64,000 nt of DNA from Watersipora subatra (taxonomy: Eukaryota; Bryozoa; Gymnolaemata; Cheilostomatida; Watersiporidae): the NCBI RefSeq assembly GCF_963576615.1, contig NC_088714.1, positions 6,612,670 through 6,676,669 on the forward strand, written 5' to 3'. Each line of letters begins with the position of its first letter. Within the stretch, counting starts at the first letter, position 1. Positions 1 through 11,496 of the stretch are shown here, piece after piece. A program made the position numbers and the translations under genes. The notes under the pieces were generated by a model. That model was not told the DNA's origin, ran no database searches, and saw only the letters and a list, made by a program, of their open reading frames with translations.

Positions 1-359
1 TAAGACAGTGCGTTAGTTTATCTATAGTTACTCAGCTTTCGCTTCAGATAGATAAATAATATTTTGTCTCCATGAAAAAAAAGGTTGTTGCTAAAGATAT
101 AGGCCTCTCACTATATATTAACAAGCCTCTCACTAGTGGCTCAGCAATATCAAACAGAAATTCACCACAGAAAAAAAACATGAAAAAGTACCGCAATCAA
201 TTACAGCTGTGGAAGCTTTTATTATTCTTAGCTATTGACACTCCAGTTACTTTACATTGAGTGATTCTGATTCTTCTAGCAGTAAATATTGCTATGAAAT
301 AGCTCAGTGTAGTAGAAGTAACAGCAGAACCAGCAGAAATGTTAGCAGTAAGGCGCTGC

Positions 360-466
360 CGGTAGTAATAGTACTGCTAGTAGTAGAAGTAGTAATAGTA
401 GCAGTAGTAGTAGTGATGGTAGTAATAGTAGTAGTAGTAATAGTAGTAGTAGTAGTAGTATTTGTG

Positions 467-503
<37 letters not shown>

Positions 504-540
504 CTGCAGTAATAGTAATAGTAGTAGTAGTAGTAGGAGT
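360..540. repeat. TAG/GTA trinucleotide microsatellite
   Basis: An almost pure run of GTA/TAG triplets with occasional ATA and single-base interruptions. The long valine-rich reading frame over it (257-550) is an artefact of translating the triplet repeat and is not a gene. Confidence 0.95.
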
Positions 541-1731
541 TATTTTTTAATAAAACTAATTTAAGATTTATATATATTTCCTACTAAAGAATATTCTTCC
601 CAACAACCTGTTTTATTAAATTGAGTGAATATTTTCATTCTTTCTCAAATTATTACCAAATTAATGATGCTATGTCAACATTTGTGTGAATAAAAAAATA
701 AAATTTGGTCATGCTAAAAATAAATTTGATAACGAAAAAGTTAAAAAAATCATTTTGAATGCATAGCCCATTTTATAACCTATTGCTTGAAACCCCGAAG
801 AAGAATGCAACACATTGACTAAATTTATTACATGTAGGTCACCTGAAATTGATGTACTAAATATAGTGGTAGCAGTTAATATTATATTGCAAGCTGGTTT
901 GTTTCTTAAACACTATAAATGGTATTATTAGATTAGAGACTTGCCAGGTTGGGTTGTCTTTGTTTTTAGTATATGCCAAAAGTTGACTTCGGGCTTTGCC
1001 TAAATTACATGGGTTTCAGTTAATAAAATTATTACCATGACCAGTTAAACAAACAGAAACGATCTTAACAGAAACTGTTTTGCTTTATGCCGAACCCCAA
1101 AATGAAAAAAATGAATTGAGGTGAGCTGCTAAGAAAATCACCATTATTCATCAGCAGTGATTGTGTCACGGACTCATGTAGATGCTCAATAAATGTAGTC
1201 AGAAAGTTTAATACACAACTCATTTCAAGCACATAAATTACCTACATCTTTATCATATATTTCAATACATCAGTCTTGCCTTTCGAATGAGCCATTGTTT
1301 GACGGGATGAGACAGAGGTTGGTTGGTGTTTATAGGATTTCATCGGAGCTCTACTGCCGAAATGTTCAATGGTATAGGCTAAATAGTTGTGATGTCACAA
1401 TTCTCATAATCGGGGTTGTGTGCTTTTACCGCTTATTTTATTGCTTACTTCTTATATTCATCAACTAAAATAATGACGCTAGTGGCAGGCGAGGGTAAGA
1501 CAACTCCAGAGAACCGGTGAAAATGACAAAGGAATTAGTATCATGAGCTCTCCATGTACATATTACATGTATTTCTATGATAAATAACTCAGATTACAAG
1601 CACCATATTATGTTTTCTTGATGATATTATGCACTATCCCTCTCTTTTTATTGTAATGTTAAAGCGCATGACTGAGACTAATTAATTTCAAGCATTGCGT
1701 GATCTCGCAAAAGTGAGATTGACATATTCAT
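541..1731. other. AT-rich spacer without recognisable gene
   Basis: Both strands were read. There are only short, compositionally random reading frames, with no protein motif or convincing exon. Confidence 0.6.
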
Positions 1732-2402
1732 TATGTTTCCATGGTGCGCAGTACTGCGAAGCAGCCCCTTCCGAAGTCGAGGGGATTGTACGTTTCCATG
1801 CTGCGCAGTGGTTTTCAGAATTTCAGCAAATTAGCCAGAGAAGAGAAATTGTATAAATCGAATCGCCTGATGGAGAAATAGAATCGATCACGGATAACGA
1901 ACGTCATAAACGGTCTTTTATGATTCTGTTGTCATTATACTTTTATTTACAATACACCTTCACAAGGTTTTACAAACCTTAACACACTTTTTACAAAGTA
2001 ATATATTTTTAATAAGTATTTTTAAGTAATATATCATTTATACGTTAATTTAGGACTTGCCACCTATTTTTCGAAAAGTGTTGGCATCGATTACAAAGTC
2101 CAGGAAAGTAATCACCTCATCATTCTCGTGAATGCAGACCATAATTAAATTTAGGTGAAAGAAGATCGGAATAATAGAAAAAACTAGATTAGCAGGACAA
2201 CCTTTGTACTAGTTTATGGCCTTCGAAGAATCCGTATCCACGGCATGAGAGCTATGCGCATCCACTGCGCAGTCGCTGTTTCTTCGCTACGAATTTGCAC
2301 TGGCTTCGCACTGATCAGTGCGCAGTGATTTCAGTGCGAAGACGCCGTTTCCATGATTCGGAGATAGCGCAACTCCGAAGCACTGCGCATCATGGAAACA
2401 TA
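1732..2402. mobile_element. MITE-like element with 19-21 bp terminal inverted repeats
   Basis: The left end (1732-1752) and the reverse complement of the right end (2382-2402) match at 20 of 21 bases, with core GTTTCCATG then TGCGCAGT. If the outermost TA is taken as a target-site duplication, the element is about 667 bp and flanked by TA, as Tc1/mariner-type elements are. No transposase frame lies inside, so it would be non-autonomous. The GTTTCCATG motif recurs internally near 1793 and 2348, and GC-rich ends enclose an AT-rich centre. The inverted repeats and flanks are seen directly; the superfamily is inferred from the TA alone. Confidence 0.75.
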
Positions 2403-5285
2403 GTGATAGTCCAAGGGCCACGCAACTGCAGTTCACAATTTAATCAATGAGATTTCATTACCTTTATTAACGACAGTGTATTTATTGAAGCATAACTGAT
2501 TAACCCAGAACATGTGTTTGTATTGGTCAGGCGTTAGCACGATCCAAAGCATTGTTGATTATCTAGAATCCTAGTTTATTGTTGACGCTCTCTGGGTTTG
2601 ACAGCACCTTTTGTCACAGAAAAGCGCAGCCTCAATGGCAGAAAAAGGAATTGACTACCTAAGGCTAAATAATAATTGTTACATCACATTGTGGGAACCG
2701 CAACCAAGTGCTTTTTAATTGCAGGACATACTTTTGACACCCTGTTTTTCATAGTTCTATTATTATTTTGGTATTGAATATAGGCTCATTCGAAAGCCAA
2801 GACTCTAATGTATTGAACTATCGGCCTATAATAAAAAAATATACAATTTATGTGCTTTAAAAATGTTTATGTTTATTCTTCTTCAATTTACATGTCAGCC
2901 TGTCAGCAAAGCTTGAACCAAAAGATTAGTTGTCAACTTTGGATTTTTAAAATTTGTCTTAAAAAGCTCATAAAAGTGGAGTTTAGTTTCTGAACCTTTC
3001 CAAGAAATATTTCTACACGAATTTAAGTGAAACATCATTAAATGATATCCAATAAATAAGATTTAAAGACCCTTTGAATGTGCTTTTAAATAAAATAATA
3101 AGTTTAACAACTTATTACTCCATTTAAAAATATACAAATGAACAACTTTTAGGACTAGCTATAAAGGGGCAACAACTAAACTTGCAATGTCACTCACACT
3201 TGGAGAAAAGAATTGCTGTATTGAAAGTATGGCACCAACTTCACATTTTTAGTTAATTAGTTTAAAAATTAATAATTTGATGATAATAATATTTTTAACA
3301 TCAAATTCTAGGCAAGCAAAAGTTCATTCTTAGCAAGTTTGCAAAAGTTTAAGGATTCAGTGAGATATGAGCTAGAAGAAAAAAACATTTGTTATAAAAC
3401 TTATATTATTTACAGTACAGTTTTTTTCCTTTTACTGGTCTTATTGGACAGCCTCTCCTACATGACTGTATTATCTAATATGTTTTCAGAAAATGACACC
3501 TCCTTTGCCACATCCATTCTTCACTCGCTAACTCATCCATTGAACAAGACTATATATTTCTTGAAATGGTCCATAATATGCAACAGGGTTTAGTTGCTTT
3601 ATGCGCTGCTCCACAATCCATATATGCCATTCTATAAAGTTCTGGCTATCTTGCAAACCTATCTAACTCAGAAATTATTGAACTGTTAGACATCCCTCTC
3701 CAAATGAACGTCCCAAAGGTAACAAATGTATAATATTTACTATAATAAGAGCCGTGTTTGTCCGTCTGTCTGTCCGAAGTCACACAAAAAGCGTTAGGAG
3801 AAAGATTGCCTTGCTCGAGAATCAAACCTTGAATATTGGATTCAAAAGCAAGTGCATTACCACTTACAGCAATCAACCAGCTTCACACTCCACAGAATAA
3901 TTATTCATGTACTGATTACTCATGACGATCTTGAATGGTGTACTTGACTGGAAACTGTAATAGTTGAAATAATATATAAACCTCAATGTTTGTATGCTGT
4001 TCAACTCTCTAATTAGTGTGACGAGGTTTTAGAAACAAAAAACTCACTTCAGCCTAGATTTGAATTCAAACCTGAAGGTTTGTAGACCGGCAATCCAACC
4101 CAATACACTTCGCTGTCTTTGCTATGCTATAATAAAATCGAGCACATATTTAGGCGGCGCTTAAGAAAGTACTATAGGCTGACTTGACATAACTTGTAGC
4201 GGCAAGCTGGATTCAGGGCTATCCACTAACTTACCAGGTAAGTTACTCAGGCTAGTTATTTTATTACCCGTGCAACGTCGGCCAATCACCAAATTGAAAT
4301 AATTTTTGAATGTACATTTTTCGGGGAAAGGTTCATGTGTAGTAGAACTCTCCTATGATATGCAAATGCAACACATTTTTTTCGTATAGGTATAGACTGT
4401 CTGACCTCATGTACCAAAGATTATTTTAATTCACAGGATTATAGTACAGCCCAATGGTCCGAATGTTTTGGCAAAAAGCAAGAAATATACGAACATTTTC
4501 AAAAACATGAAAGTTTTTTGCTGAAACTTACAGAAATGTCAAAGCAGTGCATGCACACAAAAATTGTCAAAAAATGCTTTCAATTGGCAGCACTAATTAC
4601 TAGCGAACTCGATTTTAGCAGCTTTTACGGTTATAATAGTCTGAGACAAATATAACGACATGAGAGAAAATTACCAAAGCACTTCAGAATAGTAAATATA
4701 ATGCAACTGACTAGAAAATAGTACTATCTATTATGCAATCTAATCATTTGCATTGTATTTACTATGTTGAATTGCATTGGTAGTTTTCGTTCGTTTCATT
4801 TTACATGTCTCGAACTATAGAAATTGCAAAAAACTGCTAAAATTGAGCTCGGTAATAATTTGTTCAGCCAATTGAAAGAATATCATTGATGATTTGACGA
4901 TTTTATGAGTTTCAATTGAATGCTTTCAGGTTTCTGATTATTTTTGTATATTTCGTGATTTGAGCTAAAATATACAGCACGTGCAGCTGTACTTTTATAT
5001 CAGACACTTAAGGAAAAAATCATTATGATGAAGCAAATCCTTGGTAACACTTTTAAGTACTATTTGAATCTGTTGAGCTTGATATATGTGAGCAGAACAA
5101 CAGAGTGTGAAATAACTCTCTTAAGAGCTCAATCTTGTTTTTCATACAGCGCAGACATGGAAACTTAATTTGAATTATTAACAGATGTCACCATCTTTAC
5201 GCAATAGCCTCAAAAAGCAAGTCCTTCAATGTCTTACAACACTAACGCTCTTTTGATTGTCGAATTAAGGTGATATAGTACACAG
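2403..5285. other. Spacer; one SINE-like segment, otherwise nothing recognised
   Basis: Apart from the tRNA-related repeat at about 3740-3885 I see no exon with convincing splice sites and no conserved motif. The reading frames at 3339 and 3646 lack domain signatures, and the second lies in the repeat. Confidence 0.5.
3740..3885 (-). repeat. tRNA-derived SINE-like repeat, copy 1
   Basis: Contains the segment GTTTGTCCGTCTG, also found in the repeat near 23,020 (a looser match lies near 38,400). It is followed by GAATCAAACCTTG, whose reverse complement resembles a Pol III B box (GGTTCGANTC). Overall order of motifs is the same as in the 22.9 kb copy. The tRNA origin is inferred from the box-like motif only. 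Confidence 0.55.
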
Positions 5286-5580
5286 TCAATAGTAGTTAGT
5301 AGTAGTTATTAGTAGTTAGTAGTAGTTAGTAGTAGTTAGTAGAAGTTAGTAGTAGTTAGTAGTAGTTAGTAGTAGTTAGTAGCAGTCAGTAGTAATTAGT
5401 AGTAGTTAGTAGTAGTTAGTAGTAGTTAGTATAAGTTAGTAGTAGTTAGTAGTAGTTAGTAGTAGTTAGTAGTAGTCAGCAGTAATTAGTAGTAGTTAGT
5501 AGTAGTCAGTAGTAGTTAGTAGTAGTTAGTAGAAGTTAGCAGTAGTAATAGTAGTTAGTAGTAGTTAGTAGCAGTAGTAG
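5286..5580. repeat. 10-bp minisatellite (TAGTAGTTAG)n
   Basis: Tandem array of a TAGTAGTTAG unit with sporadic variants such as AGAAGTTAG, AGCAGTCAG and AGTAATTAG, about 29 units long. A second TAG-based array lies at 360-540. No function is indicated. Confidence 0.95.
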
Positions 5581-7800
5581 CTTTGCCTGCAGCTAAGCTA
5601 TGAAGTAAATTGTGTTTATGAACTTAGCTGAGATTAAAAGTGGTGTTCTGAATGTTTCTCATAGTTTGCAAGTTCTTTGCTTGACATTTTGATGACATGC
5701 TTGAATACATTTAGATATCTTTAGAAGCGTTTCATTTTTATTCATAACCTTTATAAAAAGGTTCATTTTTGATAATTTTCTTCTAGCACAACAAAATACT
5801 TTTAAGGAGAAGTTACATCTGACTTTCAATAGACAAAAATATTCTTAAAACACCTACACGTATGTGTAAGTTTTGTCCAATTCTGCTTCTGGCAGAAGCT
5901 ACTGCAGAAAATACTGACTACATTAGGGTTAAAAAGAAAACTAGCCAGTAAGGATCTGTTTAGAACTGGGGCATTTATCTTCGTTTCCTCTTGCCCTAGC
6001 TAATTGGACTTGGTATTGTGAAATTATCTGAAATGTGGTAAACATCGTTTTGTAATCCTGTTTATCATAATGAAATATGTTTCAAAATTGAAAACACTGA
6101 ATCATTTTGAATAGATTTTGTACTGATAAACAGGGGTGAAGCTTTGTTGAATATTGAAAGATACTTTTTAGCTTGTTTCTCAATGTTTTGATGCAAACAC
6201 TTGTGATAGATAGGCAAAGCCTGCATAGGCATAATTCTGTTTAGGTTGGCTACAACTTATATAATAGTATACACAGTTAAACTAAACAATAAAAACCTTT
6301 TTGCATAGTTATGTGCTCCATAAGAATGTAAGCTGTGGGCTACATAAACTCTAAGAGCTCATATATATTTCTACTCATCATATTCTCAAATCTCACAGCA
6401 CTATTTCACTCGAGATTCTCAATTTAACTTCTCTCTACCTAAATCATCTTCTGTTGCTGGTCACAAAAACAATTTATTAAGAAGCTGTTTTATAAAACAC
6501 TCAGTCTATTTCTGTTTGTGATATACAAAACATGTTAATTTAAAAGAAGCTTAAGAGCATGGCTATAATTGAGATAATTTTTCTAACTATAATGTTTAAT
6601 TGATTTTGCCTGTAATCTGCCTAAATATTGCTTTCGTTTCATCATCACCTTTTCTGGATGCTCGTGCTGATGAAGTTTTGAATATGCTGTAGAGCCAATA
6701 AAAAACAGCTATTTGGAGCTGAAGAGTTTTCTGCACTTGCCGTCATAGAGCGAAAACTCTTCTATTTGAATGGTAATGAAGCGCTGTGACTTCCAATAAG
6801 TACAAATTACCATCCAATAAACTTGTAAAACTGAAATAATTTTTTGAAAACGACTGTTTGCTACAATTACTCATATAATGCTGGGCGTATTTCATGCAAC
6901 ACTTAAACATCCTGACCTTTTGGCAATGAACTTATTTCAACTCAGAAGTGTACAGGATCTTACAAAACTTTCAGTAGATATAGTTGTCTTCTCATCACAG
7001 ACCACATTTTCTGAAAACACAAAAGGATGTGTAAAGAAATAAATCTATGATGCCAGAACGGTCATTAGGGTGCCCGTTTTGTTAATTCATACAGGAAGTT
7101 ATCAAGCTGCATCAGCTCTCCAACATTTATTGGCTGTGATAGTCTGTCTCATGAACTATACAAACATAACTATATGATATTCTTGCCTACAAATGGATAT
7201 GTATGTAAATAGTTTCACTATTGGTTAACTCAATATATTTCTATAAACAGCCAAAATATCAAAAATCTTTAGTCACTCATCATTGGTAATGATGTAAAAA
7301 ATAAATGGTATAGATAGCTAATGCACAAGAAGTTGTCTCTACACGATCCTTGACTTTTAAGAAGAACTCCGAACTTGTTTTCTTTCTGAAGGAAACATCT
7401 ATTATTGGCCTATCAGTTACTATATTTTGTTAAAAACCCTTTAAAACTTAGACATTGGTAAGCCCATGTATTGTACCTACCAGGCTACATTCTGCTATTC
7501 AGTAAGGTTTAATTTTCATCAAGAGAAGTTACGAGAACGTTCTAGATTGTTGCTTCATGGTGTCAACAAATTCCTTTGGTAAGTTGCAATGATGTTTTCT
7601 CTAGAAATCCATCGTCATGCTTTATCTCTTGACGTGATGATGAATAGGCTGAAAATGATCAGAATTTCAGGATATACTCATGTGCTTCCTTTGCAACAGA
7701 ATTTTTGTAACTTGCAACATGTTTGCGAAAATGATGAGATTATTTGCACCGGTATTTATGGAACAAATTTTGGGTATAAATTGAACAGCGAAAAAACATA
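5581..7800. other. AT-rich spacer without recognisable gene
   Basis: No domain, exon or repeat structure could be supported. It precedes the first member of the small-protein family and may hold its promoter, which I cannot locate. Confidence 0.5.
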
Positions 7801-7819
7801 ATTCAAACCGAGTTCTTGC

Positions 7820-7902
7820 TAGAGCTGTGAAACCAAGTGCCTGAGAGAATTGTCTTCTCCTTCACAGAAAACTATCAGGTCGATTATAATTCATACTTCA
7901 AG
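7820..7902 (+). other. Likely non-coding 5' exon of small-family gene 1
   Basis: The sequence ending CTTCAAG at 7902 is followed by a consensus donor GTAAGT. The next acceptor downstream (CTCTATAG, ending at 8022) opens the coding exon, giving a ~120-base intron. The 5' boundary given here is arbitrary because no TATA box or cap site is obvious. Confidence 0.5.
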
Positions 7903-8036
7903 GTAAGTTGAAATGAGTATTTAACAAGCTTTTTAGAATGTTTTACTTAAAATAATTAGTAACAATGAACACCTTTAAATTGTTATAAATCAATCATAAC
8001 TTACGATGAATGCCCTCTATAGAAACAACATCAACC

Positions 8037-8261
8037 ATGCCATCACGCAGAGAAAGCGTAGTCTATATTGACGGCAAAGAAGTGAACATGGCTGACTGCA
8101 AGAAGATGACAAGGACAATTGATGGGCAGCTGGTGCAAGTGTTGGTATACAAAGGTGTGCCCATCAAAGCAGTGCCTCTCAAAGAACACATTCCAGCAAA
8201 GAGAAACTCGACTTGGAAGAAAGAGAACCACTGTTACAAAGCTCAAGTTCTGATATTATGA
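8037..8261 (+). CDS. Small-protein family member 1 (divergent), 74 aa
   Basis: Unrecognised small protein and the most divergent of four related genes in the window. The frame is open from an ATG at 8010, but an intron acceptor (CTCTATAG) ends at 8022, so I start at the ATG at 8037. Residues about 10-30 read DGKEVNMADCKKM, then TIDGQLVQVLVYKGVPIKAV at about residues 27-46. This aligns with the shared core Cys-Lys-Lys-Met plus QVxVYxGxxI[RK]xV of the other members, but lacks the roughly seven-residue Asn-rich loop between them. It also lacks the Ser-rich tail and ends in a basic then hydrophobic stretch (KAQVLIL). There is no signal peptide or membrane segment. Membership is supported by the alignable core, exon layout and strand; function is unknown. 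Confidence 0.7.
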   Translation: MPSRRESVVYIDGKEVNMADCKKMTRTIDGQLVQVLVYKGVPIKAVPLKEHIPAKRNSTWKKENHCYKAQVLIL

Positions 8262-9460
8262 GTTTTTAGGTGCTTATATACCCCCAACCTCATTGCATCA
8301 TTTTTTTCAACTACTTCTTACCCAATCCTATGCCGTCCACCATTTTTCATGTTATTTATAGTTTCACTTGCAACAACATAGTTGATTATTTTTATTATTG
8401 ATGTCATTCATGCCTAATATATTGCTCAATTTTCAATGCATAACGATTCTCATGCTGAGCTTAATCTATTACACCATCTTATTAACACATGATGATTTCC
8501 AACATCCTTGAAGCTGTATAATTGGGTAACAAAAGTTTTTTTAATAACCTTGCAAATAATTTACTAGCATGTTTAGAAAATTCAAAGTGTTTTCAGAACG
8601 ACAAATTTTTTATAAAATAATTGTTAACTTGTGCACAAAAATTGACAGTTTAGAAAGGCCCTAATTAGCAGCATTGATTGACACTCTCTATTCAAATTAT
8701 TAACATTTTTAAACATTACATGATTTTCTCTAATCAGCATCATGACAAGGTCTTTAAACTTTCAAGAAATAAAATGTAAATAGTGACTGCACTAACTAGC
8801 AACTTGCTAGGAAGAGCTGAACCAAAACTATTATGTTGCGCTGATGATTAAACCATCTTCTGTTAACTTCCGAACTGTTAATAATAAGTTATTACACCTA
8901 GCAACTCTAGAACTCGTGAGATATGAGTTAATGATTCTAAAGCAATTCTCTAATTCTTAAGAATAAACCTAATTCTGTGGATAATTCAGTATAATTTCCA
9001 AAGAAAAAAGGGCCATGAGTTAATTATATCGGTAATCAGTATTGAATAGAATCACTTACAGCTGTATTCTTCTTTGACACGTATTGTTAGTTAGTATGTT
9101 TACTAGAGCCTGCTAGACTAGGGCTACTTAATTCCTATTTAACTACTGAGCAGTTTTAAGTCTAAGCTCTAATCTATTATTAGTTTAGGTTTAAAATGCC
9201 GAGGCGGCTTTTAGAATACAAGTATATTGAATTTTTATATGTGATTTGAAAACCGCTACATAGCTATAGCATTTGTAACACTTTAGTCAAAAACTTTTGT
9301 TTTGTAAAGACTCTCTCACTACTCCACAGCCTTACTAGTAACTAGTACTAGCTAACTAACATAACTGATTGAGAAGAGCAAAAGTAAAGGCTTCAGCTTA
9401 TAAAGAGCTTAACGATGGTCAAAAATGAGAAACTCTAATGACAAAAAATCGCAAACTCTT
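8262..9460. other. Spacer and 3' flank of small-family gene 1
   Basis: AT-rich, with no further coding signal. It presumably holds the gene-1 3' UTR, but no single polyadenylation signal stands out. Confidence 0.4.
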
Positions 9461-9467
9461 TTAACCT

Positions 9468-9778
9468 TGAGGCCAGAGTGGTGAGCCATAGTGGTATACT
9501 TGATGCCAGAGTGGTGAACCATAGTGGTAACCTTGATGCCAGAGCGGTGGACCATAATGGTATACTTGATGCCAGAGCGGTGAACCATAGTGGTTTAATT
9601 GATGCCAGAGTGGTGAACCATAGTGGTATACTTGGCCAGAGTAGTGAACCATAGTGGTATACTTGGCCAGAGTAGTGAACCATAGTGGTATACTTGATGC
9701 CAGAGTGGTGAACCATAGTGGTAAACTTGGCCAGAGTAGTGAACCATAGTGGTATACTTCATGCCGAGTGGTATACTC
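9468..9778. repeat. Minisatellite of 31- and 33-bp units
   Basis: About nine to ten tandem units built on GCCAGAGTGGTGAACCATAG followed by TGGTATACTT, in a 33-bp form (with GAT before GCCAG) and a 31-bp form (ACTTGGCCAG). The minus-strand frames look like a repeat protein (GSPLWHQVYHY), but the mix of 31 and 33 shifts the frame and three frames are open at once, so I do not call it coding. Confidence 0.92.
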
Positions 9779-10246
9779 ATAGATAGCCGAATATGCTTTT
9801 TGCACGAGCAGTTATGGGCAACCGATAAAGCTCTGAGTTTACATTACAATGAGCATTACAATGAAGGTAATGCATTTCTTGTTTTTTTGTTGTTTAATCA
9901 TATGCCTTGCTTGGGATTTTTTAATCATGGCTTGCCTTCTACTAGTTTGCCGAGAGAATGTTTTTTTATGTAATCTTTTTTACTGGGAAAAAATGAGTAT
10001 GGAAATCTAAGTGAGAGTGCTTATATATATTACTGAGCTATAATATAAATTTCTTAGTCAACTAAGCTAGAGTGAGGTGATAGTATGTAGTAGTTCTTAA
10101 AGTTATATTAATCTTCCAGATGTAATCAATGCCCACTAGCATCAACTATTCTCATTGAAATGGATCTGCATAAAGTAATCAGACAAGTTACTAAGCAACG
10201 CCTTTGCACTCCACACATTAGCATATTAACATTCATTTCCAATCCC

Positions 10247-10350
10247 TAAGGCGGTGGAAGTAGCCAAGCGGTTAGGACACCTTTACAATTATTTAGCAGA
10301 GCTTTGGTTCCTCTTAGCCGTGCTGTACATGTATAGCATGCAGTAGAGCT
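10247..10350 (+). repeat. tRNA-like (SINE) fragment
   Basis: GTAGCCAAGCGGTTAGGACA at about 10260 closely resembles a Pol III A box from a Ser/Leu-type tRNA, and TTTGGTTCCTC about 40 bases later resembles a degraded B box. The arms do not form a clean cloverleaf, so this is more likely a tRNA-derived SINE head than a working tRNA. Confidence 0.5.
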
Positions 10351-10707
10351 AAATTGCTTGGCTAACTTTCACAGAAGAGAGCTGTCACATCAGGTAATGT
10401 AAATTCCTAAAGATATATTTGACTTTTTATTCTAGGGAGTCAACATTCCTTTTTGAACTGATACCAGTTTTACGTAGCGTTCTTGTTAAGTAGAGTTATA
10501 AATTGTCGCTCTGTTTTTTAGCATCCTAACAACCTTTGCTGGCAAATGTTTGAGGTGTACATGTATATTCTCATTAACATGGTAATGGGCAACAGCAGTA
10601 CTCACCTTAATGTAGTAATTTTTATTATAATGTAAAATGTATTCACACACTAGAATAACTTTTAAAATATGTTATGTTGAAACACTATTTTATTGATTTT
10701 ATTTCAG

Positions 10708-10735
10708 CAAAAGTCTGTGGTCATTCTGCAGTAAT
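10708..10735 (+). other. Possible short non-coding exon upstream of small-family gene 2
   Basis: A good acceptor (TTTTATTTCAG) is followed 28 bases later by a usable donor (TAATAG|GTAAAT). It lies on the coding strand about 0.5 kb before the coding exon at 11,254. Position and splice motifs are the only support. Confidence 0.3.
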
Positions 10736-11256
10736 AGGTAAATAAAAGATACGCCATTGATACATAGCCTTTCAAATGCTTCAAAGCATGGCAACTGTTG
10801 ACATAGACAAGCTATGGCAATGATTGATATGTTGGCCTAAAAGCTATTTTTGTCAAGGCGATGCTGAAAGAAATAGAAGACAAGAAGAGAGAAACGATTG
10901 AACATGCAACAACTAAATCAATGATGTGAAGCCTAACAGGCTCAAAAACATGTAAAGTTCTAGCACAATCAAGAGGAAAAATTCGACTTTACAGTTCAAC
11001 CTTGGGTTTTCAGCCATCGTTTGAACATGATGGCTTTTTATACAGTAGTTTGTAAACTCTCAGCTTAATTGTTAACGTGAAACAGACATGATTGGTTTGT
11101 TTTTATCGGTACTTGCTTTAAACAACATGTTTTGCTGTTTTAGTAATCCAGACAGAGGCCGGCAAAAAATTAATTTATTTTGCCAATTTTGAAGACCTCT
11201 ATTCATAAGTGCTTTAATCTGCGGTCTATGACAACCTGGTATGTATTTCACAGAAA

Positions 11257-11496
11257 ATGGCTGATTCAAGATATGATTCTCTTCTGGATGCTGAAATAAG
11301 TGTAAACTTAGACCAGTGTAAAAAGATGTTCCTCTATCCTACCAATCACAACAACCTGCGAGGCATCACTCAGGTCTGGGTGTACAAGGGTAAAGTCATT
11401 CGAGCTGTGTCTCAGGACGACAACGTTGTTAGACGTCAAACATCTGCCAGCTCTAGTGCCTCATCTAACCATAGCTCACCTCCACCATCTCCTTAA
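11257..11496 (+). CDS. Small-protein family member 2, 79 aa
   Basis: Unrecognised small cytosolic-looking protein. The acceptor TATTTCACAG ends at 11253 and the ATG follows three bases later, the same arrangement as members 3 and 4. After a variable N-terminus come VNLDQCKKMFLYP, an Asn-rich loop (TNHNNLRG) and then ITQVWVYKGKVIRAVS. The last third is low complexity: Arg-Arg then many Ser, ending in a Ser/Pro cluster. Core identity to members 3 and 4 is high (CKKMFLYP; QVWVY.G.VIR.VS). The pattern suggests a compact beta-rich core with one conserved Cys plus a disordered, phosphorylatable tail (RRQTS is a basophilic-kinase-like site). There is no signal peptide or membrane helix. Family and function are unknown to me. 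Confidence 0.82.
   Translation: MADSRYDSLLDAEISVNLDQCKKMFLYPTNHNNLRGITQVWVYKGKVIRAVSQDDNVVRRQTSASSSASSNHSSPPPSP

Noticed and set aside
257..550. 97-residue valine-rich reading frame
   Set aside because: It is the translation of a TAG/GTA microsatellite.
9435..9805. Minus-strand repeat protein
   Set aside because: Three frames are open simultaneously and the unit length alternates between 31 and 33 bases, so no frame is maintained.
10247..10350. Functional tRNA gene
   Set aside because: The A box is good but the B box is degraded and the arms do not pair into a cloverleaf; a SINE head is more likely.
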